Source of the DNA: Vampirovibrio sp.
GTDB taxonomy: Bacteria; Cyanobacteriota; Vampirovibrionia; Vampirovibrionales; JAJTHC01
Length of the DNA: 64,000 nucleotides
Assembly: GCA_024998755.1 (NCBI GenBank)
Contig: JACEUU010000003.1
Span: 62,001-126,000, forward strand
Reading direction: 5' to 3'
The notes beneath the pieces were generated by a model. That model did no database searches, was not told where the DNA came from, and saw only the letters and a list, made by a program, of their open reading frames with translations. A program made the position numbers and the translations under genes. Numbering within the stretch: position 1 is the stretch's first letter; each line of letters starts with the position of its first letter. Shown one piece after another: positions 43,579 through 52,204 of the stretch.

Positions 43579-44340
43579 ATGCTTCGTGGTATATACACCG
43601 CTGCAGCCGGTATGAACGCCGTTCAATTAGCCACTGATACCCTCGCTAACAACTTAGCCAACGTATCTACCACTGGCTTTAAAACCCGCAGAGTTCAATT
43701 TCAATCGTTCCCAGAAATGTTAATTAACCGCATTGGCAAAGAAACATCTACCGATATTGGAAAAATCCATTCAGGCGTTCAAATTTCAAGTACCCCCGTT
43801 CAGTTTACCCAAGGTACCTTACGCCAAACTGGTAATAACCTAGACATAGCACTAGAAGGCGATGGTTTATTACAAGTGCAACTAGGCGATGGCACAATGG
43901 CCTATACACGAGTGGGTTCATTAACCCTAGATGGTAGTAGAACCCTTGTAACGACTGAAGGTTACACGGTTATGGGCGAAGGAGATAACCCCATTGTACT
44001 CCCTTCCGGTTCAGGCAACGTTACTATTTACCCTGATGGCGGTATTTCAAACGATGCTGGTGAAACACTAGGGATGATTAAACGGGTTAAGTTTCAAAAT
44101 TCGCAAGCCCTAACCAACTTGGGCGATTCGTTATTTACCAGCGAAGAAACCCCTGAAACCATGACAGGCGGAAAAGGAGCCCAGTTGGTGCAGGGCTATT
44201 TAGAACAATCAAATACAAACGTAGTAGCTGAAATGATCCAATCCATGATGGGGTTAAGGCTCTATGAATCGTTACAAAAAAGTATTACCTCGCAAAACCA
44301 AACCTTAGAAAAAGCCGTTACCGAAGTGGGAAGAATTTAA
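43579..44340 (+). CDS. flgF: Flagellar basal-body rod protein FlgF
   Basis: 253 residues, a flagellar hook/basal-body family protein. The N-terminal rod signature is IYTAAAGMNAVQLATDTLANNLANVSTTGFK, the centre has LDIALEGDGLLQVQ and AYTRVGSLTLDG, and the C-terminus is YLEQSNTNVVAEMIQSMMGLRLYE. It is shorter and less like FlgG than the next gene, so I read it as the proximal-rod FlgF. The pair starts the rod/ring operon. Confidence 0.88.
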   Translation: MLRGIYTAAAGMNAVQLATDTLANNLANVSTTGFKTRRVQFQSFPEMLINRIGKETSTDIGKIHSGVQISSTPVQFTQGTLRQTGNNLDIALEGDGLLQVQLGDGTMAYTRVGSLTLDGSRTLVTTEGYTVMGEGDNPIVLPSGSGNVTIYPDGGISNDAGETLGMIKRVKFQNSQALTNLGDSLFTSEETPETMTGGKGAQLVQGYLEQSNTNVVAEMIQSMMGLRLYESLQKSITSQNQTLEKAVTEVGRI

Positions 44341-44363
44341 CCATAGAGAAGGGGAATTAAATA

Positions 44364-45155
44364 ATGTTAAGAGCCTTATATACCGCCGCAACAGGGGCAA
44401 CAACCCAACAGTTCCATATGGACGTTATTGCCAACAACGTGGCAAACGTAAACACCGTAGGCTACAAAAAAAGTAGAGGGGAATTTCAAGATTTAATTAA
44501 CCAAACCCTTTCTTCCGCCGGTTCCTTGGGTACACAAGGTACAAGAGACCCGATTGGGGTTCAAGTCGGTCTAGGTGCAAAGGTATCTGCCACACAACGA
44601 GATTTTATTACAGGCCCTATTATGCAAACGGCTAACCCGTTAGATTTAGCCGTACAAGGCGAAGGCTTCTTCCAAGTGCAACTTGATAGCGGGGAAACTG
44701 CTTACACTCGGGATGGTTCGTTTAAACGAGATGCCAATGGGGCGATTGTTACTTCAGATGGGTATCCACTAATACCCAACCTAACCATTCCACAAGATAC
44801 CGCCGAAATTTTAATTAACCCAGCCGGCACAGTCAGCGTGAAAAACGGACAAGGCGATATTCAAGAATTAGGGCAAATTCAAATTGCTCGGTTTGCCAAT
44901 ACGGCGGGTATGGAAGCGATGGGTAAAAACTTATATTTACGCACACCCGCTTCTGGCGACCCCATTGTAGGTACCGCCGGACAAGGCGAATTTGGAAGAA
45001 CCACCGTTGGGCAAGGATTCCTAGAAAATTCAAACGTGCAAATTGTAGAAGAACTCATTAACCTTATTACCGCTCAACGTGCCTTTGAAGCTAATTCAAA
45101 CGTCATGAAGGCGGGCGACCAAATGCTAACCACCGTTAACCGTATTGTAGGATAG
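44364..45155 (+). CDS. flgG: Flagellar distal rod protein FlgG
   Basis: 263 residues, usual length. Starts MLRALYTAATGATTQQFHMD and VIANNVANVNTVGYKKSR, with GPIMQTANPLDLAVQGEGFFQV, GETAYTRDGSFKRDANG and the C-terminal GFLENSNVQIVEELINLITAQRAFEANS. It builds the distal rod that crosses the periplasm. AAGGGG lies upstream of the ATG. It is 23 bases after flgF. Confidence 0.95.
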   Translation: MLRALYTAATGATTQQFHMDVIANNVANVNTVGYKKSRGEFQDLINQTLSSAGSLGTQGTRDPIGVQVGLGAKVSATQRDFITGPIMQTANPLDLAVQGEGFFQVQLDSGETAYTRDGSFKRDANGAIVTSDGYPLIPNLTIPQDTAEILINPAGTVSVKNGQGDIQELGQIQIARFANTAGMEAMGKNLYLRTPASGDPIVGTAGQGEFGRTTVGQGFLENSNVQIVEELINLITAQRAFEANSNVMKAGDQMLTTVNRIVG

Positions 45156-45189
45156 GTTAACAGTAACTTCTTTAGTTAGTTGCTTCGGG

Positions 45190-45379
45190 CTAAGGCTTTT
45201 GTCAGGGGACTGCTGTTTGGCAGCCCCCCGACACCCCCACAAATTCAGGGGAAAGCCCCTAAAAACCCCCGAAAAAACACCCCCTATGCCACAAGGGCAC
45301 TGACGGGGGATGCTTTTTTCGCCCCTCCGGTGGACGGAACGCATCGACGGCTGCAGAGCAAACGCGATGGTCGTTCCTA
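45190..45379 (+). repeat. Dispersed structured repeat, copy 3 (diverged)
   Basis: Shares the 3' part with copies 1 and 2 (CCCCTCCGGTGGACGGAACG ... GCGATGGTCGTTCCTA). Its main hairpin, GTCAGGGGACTGC / GCAGCCCCCCGAC with loop TGTTTG (45201-45232), has a different sequence but the same 13-bp stem and 6-base loop. It separates flgG from flgA. Confidence 0.8.
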
Positions 45380-45457
45380 CTGGTTGTAGGGCATTGAAAC
45401 TGAAATAGGTGTAATTACGCCAGTCTCCGTAAAATCAGTTGAAAGATTATCTTTAAT

Positions 45458-46312
45458 ATGACTCTCTATCGCTTTTTTATAAAAATAATTTTACCGCTAC
45501 TACTTTTGTTTCCAGCAACGGCTACTGCTATGCCACTTTCTTTAAGCCCTCAAGAAATTGCTACACCAACCTTGGAAGCCCTAAAGCCCCAAGTAGAAGC
45601 AGCCGTTTGGAAAGCCTTAACGGAAAACGCACCCACCCTAGAAGGGCTAGAAAAAGCCAACACCCGCATTCGGTGGAAAATACCAACCAACCGTCCGCTA
45701 CCCATGGGGGCAACCGTGCAAGAAGCCAGTTGCTTCACCAGCACCCCAAAAATTGAAATAGCTGGTGCAGGGCTAGTACAATGTAAATTTGCTGGCAAGG
45801 CATCATCCATTGTAGGTATTCCCTTTGACATGGAACAACGCCTACCTGTAGCCGTAATAACCCAAACCGTAGAAGCTAGAACCCCCTTAGAAGGCAAATT
45901 TAAGGTTACTAACCAATGGGTTTCGCTTAATAGTAAAGCCAAACTAGCAGTGGTAGAAGAAACACCCAACTGGGCAAGTACCACCTTCAGCAAACAACAA
46001 TTACCTGTAGGAACAGTACTGCTTCAACAACACTTAAGCCAACCACCAGCCGTACAAGCACAACAAGCCGTTACAGTGCAGTTAATTATTCAAAGCTTAA
46101 ACGCCCCCGTTAAAATGACCGTTCAAGGTACGGCTTTGGAAACAGGGCGTATTGGGCAAAGCGTGCAAGTTAAGTGTAATCATTTCAGCAGTAAGCCAAC
46201 GGCTAACACGTCGTTTTCAGGGTATCATTTTGCAGGAAAAAGCAGTAACACTGGCGAAAAAATTTATCGGGGCATCATCACAGAAAAATCAACCGTGGTT
46301 GTACACCTATAG
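45458..46312 (+). CDS. flgA: Flagellar P-ring assembly chaperone FlgA
   Basis: 284 residues with a signal peptide (IILPLLLLFPATATA). The C-terminal half is the SAF-type FlgA domain: LPVGTVLLQQHLSQPPAVQAQ, SLNAPVKMTVQGTALETGRIGQSVQVKC, then IYRGIITEKSTVVVHL. It guides FlgI into the P ring in the periplasm. Its place between flgG and flgH is normal. A 300-bp gap before it holds repeat copy 3. Confidence 0.9.
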   Translation: MTLYRFFIKIILPLLLLFPATATAMPLSLSPQEIATPTLEALKPQVEAAVWKALTENAPTLEGLEKANTRIRWKIPTNRPLPMGATVQEASCFTSTPKIEIAGAGLVQCKFAGKASSIVGIPFDMEQRLPVAVITQTVEARTPLEGKFKVTNQWVSLNSKAKLAVVEETPNWASTTFSKQQLPVGTVLLQQHLSQPPAVQAQQAVTVQLIIQSLNAPVKMTVQGTALETGRIGQSVQVKCNHFSSKPTANTSFSGYHFAGKSSNTGEKIYRGIITEKSTVVVHL

Positions 46313-46471
46313 ATGCAGGTAACGCAACTTGAATCAAGTCATCCTATTAGAGGAGAAACAACCCACACACTATTCAAAAACTGGTAATTTATAGAAACCT
46401 TCTACCACACACCAGAAAGAAAAAACCTTCCAAGAGAAAAAATAAGAGAGCAAGAAAGAGACCCCTTATAA

Positions 46472-47347
46472 ATGATGATGAGCCTTAACCCTTCCCCAAA
46501 AGCCCCTGTAAAACCGTTGCACATTGGTATTACACGCCCTGCACGCCCTAAAAACAGACCGAACCCACAACCGGTTACTTCCAATGCCGCTGTTAAATCC
46601 ATGATTCGCTCTATTTATGGGGCTACCTTTATGCGGTTGCCTGTTAATTTAGGAGCAGCTCTCAATCGGTGCTTCTTATTTGTCAGCGTATCTTTTAGCA
46701 TTATTTTATTAGTCAGTATGGCTTGGTACAACCAACCCAGCCACGCAGAATCGTTATTTAAGCCCTTAGCTATTGGGTTAGCAGCACCAGCACTAAGCAC
46801 GCCCAGAATGTTGTACAGTCCCCCAAAACCTTCTCAGGTGGGCGATATTGTTACTATTTTGATTAAAGAAAAAACCCGTCGGCAAACCGTTAGCCAAGTG
46901 CAAGTAAAAAAAACGCAATCAAACGGTACTGATGGACCTCAAGCTATTAACAGTGCCGTTGGCGATGCGTTGAATACGGCGGGCTTAGGTGTCCTATCAA
47001 AATATGCAAGAATTCCGACTTTACCGAGTGTTACCACCAATAACAACTTGCAATCACAAGCCAACCTAAACCAAAGTTCTGAATTTACGGATATGATTAG
47101 TTGCCAAGTGGTGCAAGTACTGCCAAATGGTAACTTAATGGTGCAAGGCAGAAAAGCCAACTTAATGGCGAAAGAACGAACAGATACTTATATAACTGGC
47201 ATTATTAACCCATACTTCTTAGATTCCCAAAACCAGATAGAATCCAGCAAAGTAGCCAACTTGCAAGTGATGGCTTCTGGGCAAGGGGTCATGAGCCGTG
47301 GACAGGGTGATGGCTTGTTAAGCAAAATTATCCAATTCTTCCAGTAA
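46472..47347 (+). CDS. flgH: Flagellar L-ring protein FlgH with unusual N-terminus
   Basis: The C-terminal 200 residues are FlgH: QVGDIVTILIKEKTRRQTVSQV, SCQVVQVLPNGNLMVQG and TYITGIINPYFLDSQNQIESSKVANLQV. It forms the outer-membrane ring. The frame opens with ATGATGATG and about 65 polar, basic residues before a hydrophobic segment (FLFVSVSFSIILLVSMAW) and SHA-ES, a signal-peptidase-I-like site. I see no lipobox cysteine, unlike typical lipoprotein FlgH. A downstream ATG (46631) would give a more normal signal length. Confidence 0.9.
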   Translation: MMMSLNPSPKAPVKPLHIGITRPARPKNRPNPQPVTSNAAVKSMIRSIYGATFMRLPVNLGAALNRCFLFVSVSFSIILLVSMAWYNQPSHAESLFKPLAIGLAAPALSTPRMLYSPPKPSQVGDIVTILIKEKTRRQTVSQVQVKKTQSNGTDGPQAINSAVGDALNTAGLGVLSKYARIPTLPSVTTNNNLQSQANLNQSSEFTDMISCQVVQVLPNGNLMVQGRKANLMAKERTDTYITGIINPYFLDSQNQIESSKVANLQVMASGQGVMSRGQGDGLLSKIIQFFQ

Positions 47348-47390
47348 TAGTTATAACCGTTCTTAACTAATTTACTAAGCCAAAATATCG

Positions 47391-47482
47391 TAGGGGCGTG
47401 ATTTACTAGCCCTAGCGGTCTATGCAGGGCAACACGTCCGCCCCGCAACCCAAAAGCGGATGCGATAAATCGCACCTCTACA
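47391..47482. repeat. TAGGGGCGTGATTT...CACCTCTACA repeat
   Basis: This 92-bp sequence between flgH and flgI is also the core of the MITEs at 54027 and 56555 (TAGCCCTAGCGGTCTATGC ... GATGCGATAAATCGCACC), but without their TACCAATTC ends. The rest of the 427-bp gap 47348-47774 shows only a dubious 66-codon frame. Confidence 0.75.
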
Positions 47483-47774
47483 GTAAATGGGGGACTTCTT
47501 TTAAAACGATAAGGGGTTAAGGGGCGAAGCCCCTTAGAAAGAATGGGGAGGAGAAGAGTTTGAGAAGAGGAGGGAACGGACTCTTCTCAATGTTGGAAGC
47601 CTCTGGCTTTCAACCTATCTACCCCCCTTCATCCCTCCATCACCTGCATGATTTCACTAAAGAACACGGCGAAATTGACCGAACTGCATCAAACTATAAA
47701 AAGAAAAACTACTATCAACAAAGAGAGAATCTAAAACAAGCATCCAACCTAAAAAACTAAGGGGCAACGTTACC

Positions 47775-48959
47775 ATGCCTTCAGCATACACCACTACTGC
47801 TAAAACATCAGCACCATTATTAGGCATTAAAGCCCACTGCTGGTTACTAGCCAAAAGGCTATTAGGCTTTGCCTTAGCATTTACCCTCGTTTGGGGTATT
47901 GGCGTCAGCATGGCAGCCCCTGTTCCGCATTTAATTGCCTTAAAAGATGTGGTTCGGGTCAAAGATGTTAGACCAAACCAACTGGTAGGTTATGGCTTAG
48001 TTGTTGGATTAAATGGTACTGGCGACCCTGGTAAAGCGACCAGAACCGCCCAATGGAACTTGCTTAACAACATGGGCGGACGGGTAGAAAGCGTGGCGGA
48101 TTTACAAGGTAATAATGCGGCTCAAGTGTTGGTTACTGCAAGCATTCCAGCCTTTGCACGGGCAGGCGATAAATTGGATGTAATCGTTTCTTCTATTGGC
48201 AAAGTAAAAAGCTTGGAAGGCGGGGTGCTTATTAGTACGCAATTATTAGCCCTTAACGGAGAAACCATTGCCGTAGCACAAGGGGCGTTAAGCACGGGCG
48301 GAGCTTCCGTTTCTTCGGGTAGCACATCCACTAGAACCGCCATTACCACTACGGCTCGCATACCTGAGGGGGCAATGGTAGAACGAGAAATTGTTACAGA
48401 TATTGGGGATGCTACAGGGCTAACGTTGGTTCTAAACAGAGCAGATTTTTCCATGGCAAACACGGTAGCCCACGCTATTAGCACCCAATTATGCCCCGCT
48501 AAAGCGTTAGATGCAGCTACCGTCAGAGTGCAACTACCCGCCAAATTTTTGACCGATAGAGTGGGGTTTTTAGCCTTTATGGAACAGATGAAAATTCCTG
48601 TTACCGCCCCCATTGCTAGAGTGGTGGTTAATGAACGCACGGGGACAATTGTGATTGGTACAGGCGTTAAATTGTTACCAGCAGCGGTTGCTCATGGTGG
48701 TATTACGGTTAGCATTCAAGGCGATGAAACGGTTTCACAGCCTGAACCATTCAGCCAAGGGCAAACCACCCCTGTTAGCAATGCGACTATAACCATTGAA
48801 AAAGCACAGGGTTCGCTTATTAAGTTAGGGCCTACTAATACCTTGAATGATTTGGTTACAGCCCTTAATGCCATTGGCGTAACCCCGACTGATTTAATTT
48901 CGATTCTTCAAGCCCTAAAAGCAGCAGGTAGCTTAGAAGCCGAACTGGAGATTATTTAA
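47775..48959 (+). CDS. flgI: Flagellar P-ring protein FlgI
   Basis: 394 residues with a signal segment (LLGFALAFTLVWGIGVSMAA). Family runs: RVKDVRPNQLVGYGLVVGLNGTGD, TAQWNLLNNMGGRV, GDKLDVIVSSIGKVKSLEGG and ERTGTIVIGTGVKLLPAAVAHGG. It ends DLISILQALKAAGSLEAELEII. It forms the periplasmic ring round the rod. flgJ follows after 4 bases. Confidence 0.95.
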   Translation: MPSAYTTTAKTSAPLLGIKAHCWLLAKRLLGFALAFTLVWGIGVSMAAPVPHLIALKDVVRVKDVRPNQLVGYGLVVGLNGTGDPGKATRTAQWNLLNNMGGRVESVADLQGNNAAQVLVTASIPAFARAGDKLDVIVSSIGKVKSLEGGVLISTQLLALNGETIAVAQGALSTGGASVSSGSTSTRTAITTTARIPEGAMVEREIVTDIGDATGLTLVLNRADFSMANTVAHAISTQLCPAKALDAATVRVQLPAKFLTDRVGFLAFMEQMKIPVTAPIARVVVNERTGTIVIGTGVKLLPAAVAHGGITVSIQGDETVSQPEPFSQGQTTPVSNATITIEKAQGSLIKLGPTNTLNDLVTALNAIGVTPTDLISILQALKAAGSLEAELEII

Positions 48960-48963
48960 CCCC

Positions 48964-49530
48964 ATGAATGCCGACATTTCCGCATCCAATTCAACGCCAC
49001 CACCGATGGGAACGATTCAACGGTTGAGTGCCAAGCAAACGCACGCCCTGTTTGAAAACCCTCAAACCGCAGGGCAACGCAAACTTAAAAAAGTAGCTAA
49101 TGATTTTGAAGCCGTGTTTGTTCAGCAGTTGATTGATGCGATGGATAAAACAGTCGACCGTGAAGACAGTTTGCTGGGCGGGGGCGAAGCCGAAAAAACC
49201 TTCCGAGGAATGCTAAACCAACAAATGGCAACCAACATTGCTCAATCATCTTCTACAGGCGGTGGGTTTGGCATGGCACAAAGCGTCTTTGAACAAAGCG
49301 TTCAACTGCTAGAAGAACCGACCGCTCCAACCGAAAAACCCGTTGAAAAAACCGAAAACTCAAATTCAGCCCAACCCGCTTTCGGCATTGCCCTAGCCCC
49401 AAAAGCCCTTCCGTTTTCATTAAACCCAACGCTGAAAGCCTATCAAAAAACTTACGGGGCTAGTACAGGCACATTCACCCCAATAGAAAACACCTTAAAA
49501 CACCTTAAAACCCCTTTAAACACTGGCTAG
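48964..49530 (+). CDS. flgJ: Single-domain FlgJ (rod-binding domain only)
   Basis: 188 residues. Residues 35-110 are the rod-cap domain: RKLKKVANDFEAVFVQQLIDAMDKTV, then GGGEAEKTFRGMLNQQMATNIAQ. The rest is a Pro/Asn-rich tail. The muramidase domain found in gammaproteobacterial FlgJ is absent; the separate SLT enzyme at 42679 may supply that activity. It follows flgI closely in one transcription unit. Confidence 0.88.
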   Translation: MNADISASNSTPPPMGTIQRLSAKQTHALFENPQTAGQRKLKKVANDFEAVFVQQLIDAMDKTVDREDSLLGGGEAEKTFRGMLNQQMATNIAQSSSTGGGFGMAQSVFEQSVQLLEEPTAPTEKPVEKTENSNSAQPAFGIALAPKALPFSLNPTLKAYQKTYGASTGTFTPIENTLKHLKTPLNTG

Positions 49531-49565
49531 ACCGCTTCAACTAATTGAGAGAGAGAAAAACTAAC

Positions 49566-49964
49566 ATGATGATGAGCCAACCCATTCAACCCAATATAAA
49601 CCGTTCCGCACTGCCTGCTAATTTGGGTAGCCAAGGGTTTATTTCAGGTAGGCAACGCCTACAACAACAAGCCCCTGTTGCTTCGCCCACTCCCCCCCCC
49701 TCCTACAGTAGTACCCGTAACCAAGCGTTAGTAACAGCCGCTTTTTCTGAACGAAAAGACCTCTCCGTTTTAGAGAACCCTCTACCAACAGAATCCGCCC
49801 CTCCCCAACAACGAACCCAATCAAACAAACTTAGTGCTAATGTTCTACCCTATCAGGAAATTCAAGAAATTGCACAAAAAGCAGGCTATGTAGGCGTTAG
49901 CCAACGCGATATTGATAGAGCCTATCACCTAAACAAAAGTTTATTAGTCGATTACCGAGCTTAA
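49566..49964 (+). CDS. Small unknown protein at the flgM position
   Basis: 132 residues from ATGATGATG at 49566, preceded by GAGAGAGAAAAA. The first 90 residues are Pro/Gln/Ser-rich and likely disordered. The last 40 are ordered (PYQEIQEIAQKAGYVGVSQRDIDRAYHLNKSLLVDYRA-like, helical). A disordered small protein between flgJ and flgN is where the anti-sigma-28 factor FlgM often sits, but I see no real FlgM signature. A run of 9 C lies at 49691-49700. Role unknown. Confidence 0.6.
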   Translation: MMMSQPIQPNINRSALPANLGSQGFISGRQRLQQQAPVASPTPPPSYSSTRNQALVTAAFSERKDLSVLENPLPTESAPPQQRTQSNKLSANVLPYQEIQEIAQKAGYVGVSQRDIDRAYHLNKSLLVDYRA

Positions 49965-49981
49965 GGAAACACCCATCACCC

Positions 49982-50554
49982 ATGATGACTTCAACCACTT
50001 TTACCCAACCTATCTTATCCAATACTCCTTTATTAGGGCTAACAGAAGCCCAACAACTGCTTACCTGCTTAGAAGCTCAAGCCCCACTTTATGAAGCAAC
50101 CCTAACGCAATTACTTTCTAAAAAAGTGGCATTACTAAGCAATAACCTAACCCAACTGGCTCAAGCAGATGCCACCTTAAAAGACTTACGCAAAAAACTA
50201 TTACCCCTAGAAAAAGAACGGGTAGCATGGCTTCAACAACACTGGGCTGCCTTAAAACTGCCCGCTGAAGTGCCTCAGCATACTGAAGCGTTACTGGATG
50301 TATTTCCGCAAGCCTTACGCCCTGCGTTAAAAGCGGTGCAGTTAAGGCTACGGCGTTCACTTCAGCAAATTGCCCCATTGCAAAAAGAATTAACTGAATT
50401 ACTCAGTCTTTCCCTACGGTGGGTTGAACAAAACCTAGCATGGGTTCGTCAACATATGGCAACACCTTCAGGGGGTGCTTATGAGGTAAAAGGCTTTACC
50501 ACTCGTCCCACCGTGCCCAAAACTAGCAAGCCAACCATTGAAAAAAACATTTAG
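49982..50554 (+). CDS. flgN: FlgN-type flagellar export chaperone
   Basis: 190 residues, almost all helix. The first 130 residues (AQQLLTCLEAQAPLYEATLTQLLSKKVALLSNNLTQL-like pattern, then LKDLRKKLLPLEKERVAWL) have the three-helix FlgN layout. LRRSLQQIAPLQKELTELLSL continues it. It would hold FlgK and FlgL monomers for export. Its position directly upstream of flgK supports this; sequence similarity alone is weak. Starts ATGATG. Confidence 0.75.
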   Translation: MMTSTTFTQPILSNTPLLGLTEAQQLLTCLEAQAPLYEATLTQLLSKKVALLSNNLTQLAQADATLKDLRKKLLPLEKERVAWLQQHWAALKLPAEVPQHTEALLDVFPQALRPALKAVQLRLRRSLQQIAPLQKELTELLSLSLRWVEQNLAWVRQHMATPSGGAYEVKGFTTRPTVPKTSKPTIEKNI

Positions 50555-50556
50555 AA

Positions 50557-50590
50557 CCCTCACCCCAGCCCTCTCCCAAAAGGAGAGGGA
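50557..50590. repeat. CCCTCACCC-type repeat between flgN and flgK
   Basis: CCCTCACCCCAGCCCTCTCCC-like half followed by aaaa-GGAGAGGGAG; third copy of this family in the window. Confidence 0.75.
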
Positions 50591-50646
50591 GTAGAAAAAT
50601 AAAAAACAGGCAAGTAAACAGAGAGAGAACAAGAGACCACAACACC

Positions 50647-52185
50647 ATGATAATGATTATTCCCCCTTCCTTCTTCGGATTTCAAACCGCTCAACGAGCC
50701 CTATTGGCTTCGCAAGCTGGGTTAAACATTGTAAACCACAATATTTCTAACGCCAATACAGATGGCTACACCCGCCAACGGCTAGATTTATCAACCTCCT
50801 CCCCACTAGCACCACCCAATTTGCAAGGACAAATAAACCTTCAACTAGGGCAAGGGGTAGATATTGCCGGCATTACCCGTATTCGCGATACCTTTTTAGA
50901 TAATCAATATCAAAAAGAATTAGGCACACAAGGCGAATTAACCAAGGGTAATGAAATTTTTAACCAACTAGAAAGTGTGGTAGACGAACCTTCTTCCACA
51001 GGGTTGGCTAATAGTATTCAGCAATTGTTTGCTTCGGTTTCTGATATGCGAAACAATCCGCAATCACTGCCTGCCCGTACAGCGTTTATTCAAAAAATGG
51101 TAGATTTAACGCAAGTGATTAAAAACCAAGGGCAACAACTGGCAGATTTACACAAGAACTTAATAGGCACTGCGGGCGATGCGAGCTCCTTTCCCACAAG
51201 CCAACTGGGTATTTCTATTACAGATTTGAACAGTAAACTAGCCAGTATTGCCAGTTACAACAAACAAATTAACGCCATTACCAGCTCAGGGGCACCCCCC
51301 AATGATTTGCTAGATAAACGTAATCAGCTAGTAGAACAGCTTTCTGGCTTTGCGGATATTGACGTAAAACCCCTCAATGGCGAACAACTGCAAATTAGTT
51401 TGGGCGGGCAAATACTGGTTCGGGGAACAGAACTATTAGACACCCTTAGTTTAACAGTCAATGCGGGTGGTAATGCCGCCGCCGTTCCCGCATTAGTGAC
51501 CACCACAACAGGCGGTACGGATATAACCAATGGCATTAAAGGCGGAAAGATTAAGGGTATTTTAGATTTAGCAGGCAATAATACCGCTATTGAAAACGTG
51601 TATGGCGTGTTTAGCAAGCTGAGTAGTTTATTTGAAAATTTAACCGGTCAATTTAACGCCGTTCAACAAGGCGGAAGAGACCTAACAGGCACACAACACC
51701 CCGTAACAGATACCGTTTATGGCGAGCTTTTTAATACAGATTCCACCTATAGTGGTAGTGGGCCAAAGCTTTTATTTCTGAAAGTAAATCCCAATTTCAA
51801 ACTAAACCCTGACAAAATTTCTCTTGCAAAAGATGATACAACGATTGTGCCTAGTGGGTTTGCAGGCGTGGGCGATTCCAGAAACGCCAAAGCCTTTGCA
51901 GATATTCGAACAACCGTTTTCAGCGGATTAAGTAACAGCACCCTTGAAACCTTTCACCAAAGTCTAGTTTCTAGGCTAGGAACAGATGCCCGCTCTTATC
52001 AAGACAGGTTAGATAGCCAAGACACGGTTATTACCAGCCTTGAAGGGCGTAGGCAATCCGTTTCAGGGGTGAATTTAGATGAAGAATCGCTCAATTTATT
52101 GAAGTTTCAACGCTCTTTTGAGGCGGCTTCCCGCATGGTAAAAGCGTTTAACGAAGTGTATCAAACCATTTTGAATATGGTTTAA
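50647..52185 (+). CDS. flgK: Flagellar hook-associated protein 1 (FlgK)
   Basis: 512 residues. N-terminus: QTAQRALLASQAGLNIVNHNISNANTDGYTRQRL; D0/D1 runs QGVDIAGITRIRDTFLDNQY and ANSIQQLFASVSDMRNNPQS. C-terminus: VSGVNLDEESLNLLKFQRSFEAASRMVKAFNEVYQTILNM. It joins the hook to the filament. Starts ATGATAATG. flgL follows 19 bases later. Confidence 0.95.
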   Translation: MIMIIPPSFFGFQTAQRALLASQAGLNIVNHNISNANTDGYTRQRLDLSTSSPLAPPNLQGQINLQLGQGVDIAGITRIRDTFLDNQYQKELGTQGELTKGNEIFNQLESVVDEPSSTGLANSIQQLFASVSDMRNNPQSLPARTAFIQKMVDLTQVIKNQGQQLADLHKNLIGTAGDASSFPTSQLGISITDLNSKLASIASYNKQINAITSSGAPPNDLLDKRNQLVEQLSGFADIDVKPLNGEQLQISLGGQILVRGTELLDTLSLTVNAGGNAAAVPALVTTTTGGTDITNGIKGGKIKGILDLAGNNTAIENVYGVFSKLSSLFENLTGQFNAVQQGGRDLTGTQHPVTDTVYGELFNTDSTYSGSGPKLLFLKVNPNFKLNPDKISLAKDDTTIVPSGFAGVGDSRNAKAFADIRTTVFSGLSNSTLETFHQSLVSRLGTDARSYQDRLDSQDTVITSLEGRRQSVSGVNLDEESLNLLKFQRSFEAASRMVKAFNEVYQTILNMV

Positions 52186-52204
52186 CAAAAAAGGAATCAA
52201 CCCT

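Noticed and set aside
47560-47760. 66-codon frame between flgH and flgI
   Set aside because: No ribosome site, low-complexity Lys/Asn/Gln end, and it sits in a repeat-bearing intergenic gap.
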